Positions 45,326 to 54,732 of a stretch of 64,000 nt of DNA are shown here, piece after piece. Source of the DNA: Pelomonas aquatica (GTDB lineage: Bacteria; Pseudomonadota; Gammaproteobacteria; Burkholderiales; Burkholderiaceae_C). Every line of letters starts with the position of its first letter. The stretch's first letter is position 1. The notes under the pieces are model-generated. The model saw nothing but the letters and a program-made list of their open reading frames with translations, was not told the origin of the DNA and ran no database searches. Position numbers and translations under genes: made by a program. The DNA lies in contig NZ_JAPPUW010000001.1 in NCBI RefSeq assembly GCF_026712205.1, positions 310,001 through 374,000 of the forward strand, read 5' to 3'.

Positions 45326-46102
45326 TCAATCCGACGCCACGCCTCCCGCTCCAGCCAGCGCCGCCCGCGTCGCCTCGTCCGCCGGGAACAGATGCTCCAC
45401 CTTCAACGACGCCAGCGTGATGTCCAGTGGCGTGCCGAAGCTCGTGAAGGCGGAGAAGAAGCTCAAGGTCCGGCCATCCGTCGCGCGCAGGCGCAGCGCC
45501 AGCACAGGCAGGCCGCCGGGCTCGATCCGGCCCCAGGGCTGCAGCGTCGCCCGCAGCTCGTCGAGCAGTGCGCGCAGCCTGGGCAGGTGCTCGGCCTCGC
45601 GGCTGGCGCGGGCCCACATCTCGCCGCAGAGCTCGGCCTCGTTGATGCACAGCGCACGCAGTCCATCGGGCGCGAACACGATGCGCAGCAGGTTCAGCGG
45701 CCGGCCCGGCATGGCCTCGGCCGGCAGGCCCAGCAGCGCGAGCAGCCGCGCCAGGCCGGCGTTGGTCATGACGACGTTGTACTCGCCGTCCAGCACCAGG
45801 GCCGGCGTCTGGTCGTGGGCGTGCAGCAGCTGGCCCAGCGCGGCGCGCACCGGCGCCATCTCGGGCGCGTCCAGCGCGCGCTCGGCGTGAGCCGGCGCAT
45901 AGCCGGCGGCGAGCAGGGCCTGGTTGCGCTCCTCCAATGTCGCACCCAGCGCATCCAGCAGCGCGATCAGCGTCTCGCGGCCGGCGCGGGCGCGGCCGGT
46001 CTCGATGCAGCTGAGGTGGCGTTGCGAGACGCCGGCGCGCAGCGAGAGCTCCAGCTGGCTGACGCGGCGCGACTTGCGCAGGGCGGCGAAGGTGGCGGTC
46101 AT
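45326..46102 (-). CDS. XRE-family regulator with MmyB-like ligand domain
   Basis: 258 residues. An N-terminal helix-turn-helix (KSRRVSQLELSLRAGVSQRH, LSCIETGRARAG) is followed by a PAS-like MmyB domain (TPALVLDGEYNVVMTNAGLA, NLLRIVFAPDGLR) that in relatives binds fatty-acid-like or other small ligands. It is divergent from a small membrane-protein gene. The perfect palindrome ATGACCT-CGC-AGGTCAT between them is a likely binding site. An ATG three codons upstream is an alternative start. Confidence 0.85.
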   Translation of the reverse strand: MTATFAALRKSRRVSQLELSLRAGVSQRHLSCIETGRARAGRETLIALLDALGATLEERNQALLAAGYAPAHAERALDAPEMAPVRAALGQLLHAHDQTPALVLDGEYNVVMTNAGLARLLALLGLPAEAMPGRPLNLLRIVFAPDGLRALCINEAELCGEMWARASREAEHLPRLRALLDELRATLQPWGRIEPGGLPVLALRLRATDGRTLSFFSAFTSFGTPLDITLASLKVEHLFPADEATRAALAGAGGVASD

Positions 46103-46137
46103 GCGCCGCATTCTGGGCCGCGGCCCGCGCGGCGGCC

Positions 46138-46154
46138 ATGACCTCGCAGGTCAT
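46138..46154. promoter_or_regulatory. Perfect 17-base palindrome in the XRE/membrane-protein intergenic region
   Basis: ATGACCT (46138-46144) and AGGTCAT (46148-46154) are perfect inverted arms around CGC. It lies 35 bases upstream of the XRE start and 58 bases upstream of the divergent gene's start, as expected for an autoregulatory operator. Confidence 0.5.
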
Positions 46155-46212
46155 TGCGGCGATGCGGGCAAGCGCCCAGCATGACGCCACCATCAACCGC
46201 AAGGAGATCGCC

Positions 46213-46521
46213 ATGCGAACCGTCCTGATCCTCGTCCTCGCCGCCTTCGGCGCCTTCACGACCTATGCGATGTGGCAGGTCGGCTACCTCGGCATCTGGC
46301 AGGCCGGCATGGGCAGCGTCGGCGCCTGGCAGGTGCTACTGGACCTGATCGTCATGTCCTGCATCGCGCTGGGCTTGATCTGGCGCGACGCGCGGCTCAC
46401 GGGCCGCACGGTCTGGCCGTTTGCACTGCTGACCGTGGCGGCGGGGTCGTTCGGGCCGCTGCTCTATCTGCTGCTGGCGCCGCGCAGCGCAGCGCGTGGC
46501 ACGCTGCGCGCGGCGACCTGA
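46213..46521 (+). CDS. Small membrane protein (DUF2834-like)
   Basis: 102 residues with three predicted transmembrane segments (TVLILVLAAFGAFTTYAMW; LLDLIVMSCIALGLIW; FALLTVAAGSFGPLLYLLLA). The arrangement and the WRDARLTGRTVWP loop resemble DUF2834 proteins; assignment is tentative. The start is fixed by AAGGAG six bases upstream, so the longer frame from 46138 is not used. Divergent XRE regulator probably controls it. Confidence 0.65.
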   Translation: MRTVLILVLAAFGAFTTYAMWQVGYLGIWQAGMGSVGAWQVLLDLIVMSCIALGLIWRDARLTGRTVWPFALLTVAAGSFGPLLYLLLAPRSAARGTLRAAT

Positions 46522-46522
46522 G

Positions 46523-48190
46523 TCAGCCCTTGGCCCGCTCCCGCTCCTGCAGCGCCCGCCACATGACCTTGCCGGCTCCGCTCTTGGGCAGGCTGTCGGC
46601 GAACTCGACGAGGGCCGGCACCTTGTAGGCCGCCATATTGGCCTTGCACCAGTCGCGCAGCTGCTCGGCCGTCAGCGACTCGTGGCCGGCGCGCCTGACG
46701 ACGACGGCCTTGACCGTCTCGCCGCGGTAGGCGTCGGGCGACGAGATGATGCAGGCCTCGGCGATGCCGGGGTGGGCGTGCATCAGGGTCTCGACCTCGC
46801 TCGGCCAGACCTTGAAGCCGCTCGCATTGATCATGCGCTTGAGCCGGTCGGTCATGAAGAAATAGCCGTCGGCGTCGGCATAGCCGATGTCGCCGGTGCG
46901 GAAGAAGCGCTTGCCGTCGAGCTCGACGAAGGCGGCCGCGGTCGCGTCGGGCCGGCGCCAGTAGCCGTCGAAGACCATCGGGCCGTGCACGATGATCTCG
47001 CCGCTCTCGCCCGCCGGCAGCTCGCGCAGCGTGTCGGGGTCGACGACGCGGGCGTCGCAGCTCACATAGGGCACGCCCAGGCATTGCTGCTTGGGGGCGT
47101 CGTAGGGGTTGCTGTGGCTGGGCGCGGCGGTCTCGGTGAGGCCGTAGCCCTCCTGGTAGCGCAGGCCCCAGCGCTGCCACAGCCGCTCGGCGATGGCCTG
47201 GGGCATGGCCGCGCCGCCGCCGCCGATGGAGATCATGCTGCTGAGGTCGAAGCCGTCGACCTGCGGGCTGGCCAGCAGGTCGATGACCATGGTCGGGATA
47301 TTGGTCCAGCGCGTGACGCGGTGCTCGGCAATCAGGCGGGCCGCGTACTCGCGCTGCCAGCGCGGCATCAGCACCAGGGCTGCGCCGCAGGCCAGCGTGC
47401 CGTGCATGATGACGACCATGCCGGTGATGTGGAACATGGGCACGACGCCGAGCACGACGTCCTCGTGGCAGACGTTGGCCCACAGCGCGCCGGCGAAGAC
47501 GTTGTGCTGCAGGCTGCGGTGCCTGTGCATGCAGCCCTTGGGGTTGCCGGTGGTGCCGCTGGTGTAGGGCAGCAGCGCGAGGTCGTCGGCGCCGACGGCA
47601 AGCGGCGGCGGCGCGGCCGTGCAGGCCTGGGCCTCGGCCCAGGGCGTGCAGCCGGCGGGCAGGGCGGTGTCGGCATCGAGCCAGTCGGCCCAGCCCGGCG
47701 GCAGGCCGGCGTCGGCGGCCACGCGGCCGCCGGGCAGCACCTCGGCCAGGCGGGTGACGACCATGTCGCGCGCGGCCATGCCGGCCGCCAGCCATTCGGC
47801 GGCGAGGTCGGCGCTGGTGAAGGCCAGCAGCGCGCCGCTGTCCTCGATGAGGTGCCTGAGCTCGGCGGACCGGTTCATCGGGTTGACCGGCACGACGACG
47901 GCACCGGCGCTGAGGATGGCGTAGTGGGCGATGACGAGCTGCGGGCAGTTCTGCAGGCCCACCAGCACGCGGTCGCCCTTCTTGACGCCGCGCCGTGCCA
48001 GCCAGGCGGCCAGGCGTGCGACCTGGGCGGCCAGCTCGGCATAGCTCGTCGTCTGGCCGAGGAAGACCAGGGCCGGCCGATTGGGGAAGCGGCGCGCGTT
48101 GACGAGCAGGTTGTCGGGCAGGGCCGTGGCCGGCGGGCTGATCGCGTGGGGCACGCGGGCCGGCCAGAACTTGTGGTGCGCTCGGGTCAT
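46523..48190 (-). CDS. AMP-binding acyl-CoA ligase (long-chain fatty acid type)
   Basis: 555 residues. ATP/AMP-binding loop LLPYTSGTTGNPKGCMHRH, YQEGYGLTETAAPSHSNPYD, FRTGDIGYADADGYFFMTDR, and the C-terminal catalytic lysine region LPKSGAGKVMWRAL. It activates a carboxylic acid, probably medium to long chain, to its CoA thioester. The ATG overlaps the stop of the upstream EamA gene (ATGA). Last gene of a four-gene overlapping operon. Confidence 0.88.
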   Translation of the reverse strand: MTRAHHKFWPARVPHAISPPATALPDNLLVNARRFPNRPALVFLGQTTSYAELAAQVARLAAWLARRGVKKGDRVLVGLQNCPQLVIAHYAILSAGAVVVPVNPMNRSAELRHLIEDSGALLAFTSADLAAEWLAAGMAARDMVVTRLAEVLPGGRVAADAGLPPGWADWLDADTALPAGCTPWAEAQACTAAPPPLAVGADDLALLPYTSGTTGNPKGCMHRHRSLQHNVFAGALWANVCHEDVVLGVVPMFHITGMVVIMHGTLACGAALVLMPRWQREYAARLIAEHRVTRWTNIPTMVIDLLASPQVDGFDLSSMISIGGGGAAMPQAIAERLWQRWGLRYQEGYGLTETAAPSHSNPYDAPKQQCLGVPYVSCDARVVDPDTLRELPAGESGEIIVHGPMVFDGYWRRPDATAAAFVELDGKRFFRTGDIGYADADGYFFMTDRLKRMINASGFKVWPSEVETLMHAHPGIAEACIISSPDAYRGETVKAVVVRRAGHESLTAEQLRDWCKANMAAYKVPALVEFADSLPKSGAGKVMWRALQERERAKG

Positions 48191-49062
48191 GCGGCGGTCT
48201 CCGTTGGCTTTCTCGCGACGACGAGGTAGACGCCGAGCAGCGTCACGCCCATGCCGGCGATGGCTTGTGCGCCGAGTGTCTCGCCGAACAGCAACCACGC
48301 CATCACCGAGGTGACAGAGGGCACCAGATACATCGTGCTCGACACCGCCGTGACGCGGCCGTGGCGCAGCATGTGGAACATCAGGCTGATGCCGCCGGCC
48401 GTCAGCACGAGCACGCTCCAGGCCATCGCGACCCCCACCGACGCGTTCCATTCGATGCGCATGGGCTCCGTCAGCCAGGCCAGCGGCAGCGTGACGGCCA
48501 GTGCGGCGGCGAACTGCACGACCTGGCCGGTGCGCAGGTCGAAATGCGGCGCGAAGCGCTTCTGGTAGAGCGTGCCACCGGTGATGGCCAGCAGGGCCAT
48601 CACGCACAGCAGCAGCGGTGGGCCAAAGCTCGCGCCCAGCGTCAACTTGTGCCAGATGACGAGGACGACGCCGCCGAGGCCCAGGGCTACGCCCAGCCAC
48701 TGCCGCGGCGCGACGCGCTCGCCGATCAGCGGCGCCAGCGCGGCGACGAGCACCGGCTGCAGGTTGACGATGAGGGCCGCCGTGCCCGCCGGCAGGCCCT
48801 GGCGGATGGCGACCCAGACGCCGCCCAGATAGACGGCCTGGATGCCCAGGCCGGCAACGGCCAGGTGGAGCATGTCGCGCCGCGACGGCCAGGGCGCGCG
48901 GGCCGCCAGCGCCAGCCCGAGCATCAGCGCGAGCACGCCGGCATAGCGCCAGCTCAGGAAGGTCAACGGGTCGGCATGGGGCGCGGCCAGCTTGGCGACG
49001 ATATAGCCGGTGGCCCAGATGAAGATGAAGAGGGGAGGGGCGACGCGGTCGAGGACGGTCAT
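48187..49062 (-). CDS. EamA/DMT-superfamily transporter
   Basis: 291 residues with ten transmembrane segments in two EamA repeats (PPLFIFIWATGYIVAKLAAP; LTAGGISLMFHMLRHGRVTA). Probably an inner-membrane exporter of a small metabolite. Four-base overlaps link it to the genes before and after. A GGCACTAL-type GTAALIVNLQPVLVAALAPL segment marks the end of the first repeat. Confidence 0.88.
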   Translation of the reverse strand: MTVLDRVAPPLFIFIWATGYIVAKLAAPHADPLTFLSWRYAGVLALMLGLALAARAPWPSRRDMLHLAVAGLGIQAVYLGGVWVAIRQGLPAGTAALIVNLQPVLVAALAPLIGERVAPRQWLGVALGLGGVVLVIWHKLTLGASFGPPLLLCVMALLAITGGTLYQKRFAPHFDLRTGQVVQFAAALAVTLPLAWLTEPMRIEWNASVGVAMAWSVLVLTAGGISLMFHMLRHGRVTAVSSTMYLVPSVTSVMAWLLFGETLGAQAIAGMGVTLLGVYLVVARKPTETAA

Positions 49063-49283
49063 TGCCGCGCGTCCTGCCCGCGCCGCTGCGCTTCGGCGTC
49101 GATGAGCTCGCGCAGGCAGGGCAGGCACAGGCAGCCGCTGTAGCGGGCCGCCAGCTGCGTGCGCAGGCTGTCGGTCAGGTGGATGCCGTTGCAGGCGCAG
49201 TCGCCGGCCTGGGCGCCGCATTCGAAGCCGCCGCAGCAGCGCGGGCAGCGGGCGTCGAGCATGGGACCGTGGCGTGAACTCAT
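49059..49283 (-). CDS. Cysteine-rich CWC-family small protein
   Basis: 74 residues with CPRCCGGFECGAQAGDCAC, matching the Cys_rich_CWC pattern, followed by YSGCLCLPCLREL. Nine or more cysteines suggest zinc or metal binding; function unknown. Its ATG overlaps the stop of the nuclease-like gene, and its own stop overlaps the EamA start. Confidence 0.82.
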   Translation of the reverse strand: MSSRHGPMLDARCPRCCGGFECGAQAGDCACNGIHLTDSLRTQLAARYSGCLCLPCLRELIDAEAQRRGQDARQ

Positions 49284-49969
49284 AGCGGCGATTGTGGATC
49301 GTCGTCGGGCGGCAGCAGCGGCGTCGCGCGGGCCAGCGCCATCCAGGTGGCGAAGTCGGGCTTGTGGGCGCGCTTCGGTGCCGGCCGCGCCAGCTCGAGA
49401 TGGCCGGCGTGGCCGATCAGCACACCGTACTCCGGCGGGATCTCGTCGGGCTCGGCGATGCCGGCCTTGATGACGAACCAGCACTGGCCGCAGAGCGCAC
49501 GGTAGGCGGCGGACTTGGCCGGGCGGCGCAGCTCGCCGAGCAGGTCGCTGCGCTGCACCTTGATCTCGTGGATGGCGGGCTCCAGCCAGTCCTCGACGGT
49601 GCTGTGGCGGATGGAATAGACGTCGGGCATCGCGTTGACCCACTGCGTCCCGCCGTCCTCCCGGGCCAAGCCGGCACGCAGGCTGAGGCCGCGCCAGGCG
49701 ATGCGGCCGGCGCGCTGCATCTCGGTGGCGACGCGCTCGACGAGGGCCTCGTGGGCATCGCGCGCGGCGCGGTTGCGGCTCAGCGACTCGGCGATGAGGG
49801 CGACGCCCGCATCGGTCACGCGCAGGCGCTCGCGGCCGTCGGCCTCCTGCAGGCGCTCGACCCAGCCGGCGGCCAGCAACTCGATCTCGACGAGGTCCTG
49901 GCTGGGCCAGCCGGCGCTGCGCCAGAGCTGGCGCAGGCGCTGCAGATGGGCGCGCTGGGGCGTGGGCAT
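49280..49969 (-). CDS. MmcB-like/PD-(D/E)xK nuclease-fold protein
   Basis: 229 residues. An N-terminal winged-helix-like part (DLVEIELLAAGWVERLQEAD GRERLRVTDAGVALI) precedes a restriction-endonuclease-like core: MPDVYSIR, AIHEIKVQRSDLLGELRRPA with the E-x-K of the fold, and YRALCGQCWFVIKAGIAEP. The core recalls MmcB DNA-repair proteins. A DNA-repair nuclease is possible but not shown. First gene of the overlapping operon; the strong terminator at 49995-50027 isolates it from the upstream DUF4397 gene. Confidence 0.7.
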   Translation of the reverse strand: MPTPQRAHLQRLRQLWRSAGWPSQDLVEIELLAAGWVERLQEADGRERLRVTDAGVALIAESLSRNRAARDAHEALVERVATEMQRAGRIAWRGLSLRAGLAREDGGTQWVNAMPDVYSIRHSTVEDWLEPAIHEIKVQRSDLLGELRRPAKSAAYRALCGQCWFVIKAGIAEPDEIPPEYGVLIGHAGHLELARPAPKRAHKPDFATWMALARATPLLPPDDDPQSPL

Positions 49970-49994
49970 GGCCGCATCTTCGCGCCGGAAAGGA

Positions 49995-50027
49995 CAAAGC
50001 CCCCGGCCGGTGGGCACGGGGGCTTTG
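49995..50027 (-). terminator. Intrinsic terminator of the DUF4397 lipoprotein gene
   Basis: CAAAGCCCCCG and CGGGGGCTTTG form a perfect 11-base-pair stem with an 11-base loop. On the minus strand it is followed by TCCTTTCC, a modest pyrimidine tail. It starts 18 bases after the DUF4397 stop and lies 26 bases before the next gene's start. Confidence 0.8.
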
Positions 50028-50045
50028 CGTTCGGGAGGCCGAGGC

Positions 50046-51374
50046 TTACGGGCGCTCGCGCTTGGGCAGACCGGCCAGGCCAGGCACGGGCAAGGTGGCC
50101 GAGGGGGTCGTGGTCGTGTTGGGCACCGCGAAGAAGGTCCACACGCTGCCGCTGGGGAAGGCCATCGCGGAGTTGGTGTAGATCGACTGGGACTGGTTCG
50201 GCACGGTCAGGTCGACCTGGGTGCTCGTCGTGGACGAGGTCGTGTTGGGCGTGGAGGCCGTGCCCGAGGCGACGTTGGAGGCGATGGAGCCGAACGCGAC
50301 GTTCAGCGCGACACCCGAGGTCGGCAGCGCGTTGACCACGCGGATCTTGACGTCGCCCGAGCCGGCGACGCCGGTCGGCAGGCGGTTGTCGTCGTCCAGC
50401 GCGGCGAGCTTGGGCGCGGCCGGGTCGCCCCAGACCATCAGCGTGTAGTCGTGGCCGGCCACCAGCGTCGGCGCAGGGAAGCTGACGTTGGCGCCGTTGA
50501 CGGCGGCGGTCAGCGTGCTGGCGCCGGAGGCGGTCGTCACGTAGTCGCTGATCAGCGGGCTGATGGCGCCGCTGAACATCGTCTGGCCGTTGATGGACGA
50601 GGCGACGGTGCCGCCACTGGCCAGCGCGGCCACGGTGCGCACGCGGCTCTGCGTGTTGGGGAAGTTGGCGGCCGCGCCCTTCTGGACCAGGCCGATGCCG
50701 TTGACCAGCACGCCGCCTTCGGACGAGGTCAGGAGCAGCGTGTTCACGGAGGCCGAGGCCAGCGCCAGGGCCGGGATGTTCAGGCGCAGGTCGCTGCGCT
50801 TGCCGGGGCCCGTCACGCAGACGCGGAAGGTGCCCGAGTTGATCTGGATGTAGCCGCTGCCGGAGCCGCCCGCGAGGCTGGTCGTCAGCGCGGTCTCGGA
50901 CGTCAGCGAGCAATCGGCGGCGGACGTGACGTAGATGTCCAGCGCACCGGCGTCCGGGGCCAGGTTCAGCACCAGCAGCGAGGCCTTGTTGGCGTCGGGG
51001 GCGGTCTGGTTCTCCTGCAGCAGCGTCGTGCGGACGGCGCCGGCGAAGCCATAGGTGATGTAGGTGTAGTTGCTGCCCGAGGTCAGCGTCGGGGTCGTTG
51101 CGGAGATGCTGGTGCCGACGTCGCTGGTCAGCACCTTGCTGGCCGTGTTGCCGGTGTCGACGCTGCCGTAGTCGCCGACCGCGGCATAGGCCACCTTGCT
51201 GTTGACGGTCTTGTCGTTGACCGTCAGGTCCAGCGCTGCGTAGGAGCGGGTCGCATTGAGCAGGCGGACCTGCGTGTTGCTGCCGTGACCACCGCCACCG
51301 CAGGCAGTCAGCATGGCCGTGGCCGTCAGGCTCAGCGTCAGGGCCATCCGGGTGGCCCAAGGGGTGAATCGCAT
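50046..51374 (-). CDS. DUF4397 domain lipoprotein
   Basis: 442 residues. Lipoprotein signal LSLTATAMLTACGGGG with the lipidated cysteine at residue 25. Two DUF4397-like repeats follow: VRLLNATRSYAALDLTVND with APDAGALDIYVTS, and VRVVNALPTSGVALNVAFG-like KIRVVNALPTSG. A Ser/Thr/Asn-rich linker lies near TASTPNTTSSTTSTQ. Probably outer-membrane or surface attached; function unknown. GGAGAG lies seven bases before the ATG. Confidence 0.85.
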   Translation of the reverse strand: MRFTPWATRMALTLSLTATAMLTACGGGGHGSNTQVRLLNATRSYAALDLTVNDKTVNSKVAYAAVGDYGSVDTGNTASKVLTSDVGTSISATTPTLTSGSNYTYITYGFAGAVRTTLLQENQTAPDANKASLLVLNLAPDAGALDIYVTSAADCSLTSETALTTSLAGGSGSGYIQINSGTFRVCVTGPGKRSDLRLNIPALALASASVNTLLLTSSEGGVLVNGIGLVQKGAAANFPNTQSRVRTVAALASGGTVASSINGQTMFSGAISPLISDYVTTASGASTLTAAVNGANVSFPAPTLVAGHDYTLMVWGDPAAPKLAALDDDNRLPTGVAGSGDVKIRVVNALPTSGVALNVAFGSIASNVASGTASTPNTTSSTTSTQVDLTVPNQSQSIYTNSAMAFPSGSVWTFFAVPNTTTTPSATLPVPGLAGLPKRERP

Positions 51375-51507
51375 CGAGAACTCTCCGAAAAAACCAAACC
51401 CGCCGGGCCGAATCCCAGGAACGCGGACTGGCGATTAGAACTCAAGCCGCAGGCGTCGCGATTTCCGGCATCTGGCGGCGGGTGAAGAACTGTTGCTGCC
51501 GAGCTGA

Positions 51508-53607
<2,100 letters not shown>

Positions 53608-53610
53608 GCC

Positions 53611-53817
53611 TCAGTTCTGCGACAGCTCCCAGAGCTGGTAGATCGTGTCGTTGTCTTGCTCCGACACCTCCAGGCCATGGGCCAGGTCGAAGCTGGAGTC
53701 GTACCAGCCGCAGTCGAGCTTGCGGGCACCGCCCCTGCCGCCGGCGGCCAGCGCCGCCACGCCCAGCGGCAGCTTGGCGTCGGGCCAGGGGAACTGCGAG
53801 GAGCTGAAGAATTGCAT
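53611..53817 (-). CDS. Small hypothetical protein (68 aa)
   Basis: Begins MQFFSSSQFPWPDAKLPLGV, Gly-rich middle, then LDCGWYDSSFDLAHGLEVSE and an acidic end. No family recognised. The start is supported by GGAGG five bases upstream, and codon use is normal. It is convergent with fadH, three bases apart. Confidence 0.6.
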   Translation of the reverse strand: MQFFSSSQFPWPDAKLPLGVAALAAGGRGGARKLDCGWYDSSFDLAHGLEVSEQDNDTIYQLWELSQN

Positions 53818-53917
53818 GGCGGCCTCCGGTTTTGATGGGTTCGGCGTCGTGGACAACGCCATGCCGCCAGCATCGGTGGCCGGCCTTTTTCAGCACATCA
53901 CCCAGAGGGTGGGACGA

Positions 53918-53945
53918 GGGGGGATGAGGCCCCCCGCATCCCCCC
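53918..53945. terminator. Strong G+C hairpin upstream of the 68-aa gene
   Basis: GGGGGGATG and CATCCCCCC are perfect nine-base arms around a ten-base loop. It lies between the DNA-alkylation-repair gene's end and the next gene on the same strand, together with the hairpin at 53973. No T-run is seen. Confidence 0.45.
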
Positions 53946-53972
53946 GACATCCCTCCAAAGGGGGAGACGGAA

Positions 53973-53989
53973 CGGGGCCGGACGCCCCG
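53973..53989 (-). terminator. Hairpin just after the DNA alkylation repair gene
   Basis: CGGGGC-CGGAC-GCCCCG, extendable to AAC/GTT with one bulge, begins three bases after the stop codon of the gene ending at 53992. A likely 3'-end or terminator structure for that transcript. Confidence 0.5.
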
Positions 53990-53991
53990 GT

Positions 53992-54666
53992 TCAGGCCCG
54001 GCGCTGCAGCTCCCGCCGCGCATCGCCGCCGATCCAGCGCGCCGCCTTCCCGCTGCGCCGGCACAGCCGCTCCGCGACGGTGAGTGCCGGCTCACGCAGG
54101 CCCGCGCTGCGCTTGCCGATCTGGCGCAGCGCCCAGTTGACGGCCTTCTTCACGAAGTTGCGCTCGTCGTCCGCCGCCGCCTCGATGAGGGGCAGGCGGG
54201 CCAGGAAGTCGGCATCGGGCCGCTGCTTCTGGTGCAGGGCGGCGACGGCCAGCAGCGCGAAGCCGGCGCGCTTCTCGAACTCGGCCTCGCGCGCGGCCCA
54301 GCGCGGGATGGCGGCCCAGGCCAGCGGGCTCTTCACGAAGGCGTTGGTGCAGGCCTGGTCGCAGACGTCCCAGGCGCGCATGCCGGCGACCCAATGGTCC
54401 ATCTGCGCGACGGTCAGGCCGGCGGGCTCGGCCACCATGCCGGCCAGGATCTGCGCGTCGGGGATGGCGGTGTCCCACAGGGCCAGCGCCAGCTCGTGGT
54501 CGCGCCCGAACTGCCGGGCCAGCAGGCGCAGCGTCGGCACGGCCAGGCCCAGGCGGCCGTCGCCGGTGATGCCAAAGCGGGCCATCGCGTCGAGCTGCTC
54601 GGGCCGGGCGCGTTCGCGCAGCGCGGCGAGCGCGATATTCAGCCGGTGGTCGGGCTTATTCGGCAT
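53992..54666 (-). CDS. DNA alkylation repair protein (AlkD-like HEAT-repeat family)
   Basis: 224 residues, all-helical. Family features: LAVPTLRLLARQFGRDHELA, LALWDTAIPDAQILAGMVAE, WVAGMRAWDVCDQACTNAFV, and RNFVKKAVNWALRQIGKRS with the positively charged DNA-facing helix. It may excise alkylated bases such as 7-methylguanine; some family members are inactive. Divergent from the thioredoxin-fold gene. Confidence 0.87.
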   Translation of the reverse strand: MPNKPDHRLNIALAALRERARPEQLDAMARFGITGDGRLGLAVPTLRLLARQFGRDHELALALWDTAIPDAQILAGMVAEPAGLTVAQMDHWVAGMRAWDVCDQACTNAFVKSPLAWAAIPRWAAREAEFEKRAGFALLAVAALHQKQRPDADFLARLPLIEAAADDERNFVKKAVNWALRQIGKRSAGLREPALTVAERLCRRSGKAARWIGGDARRELQRRA

Positions 54667-54732
54667 GCGCGGATTCTGCGGTTCGGCGGCGGCACACAAT
54701 GGCGGCTTCGACACGATCGATCCCCAGGCCCG

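Noticed and set aside
46138-46521. Longer 127-residue start for the small membrane protein
   Set aside because: The extension would run through the palindrome, and the internal ATG at 46213 has an AAGGAG at ideal distance and begins directly with a membrane segment.
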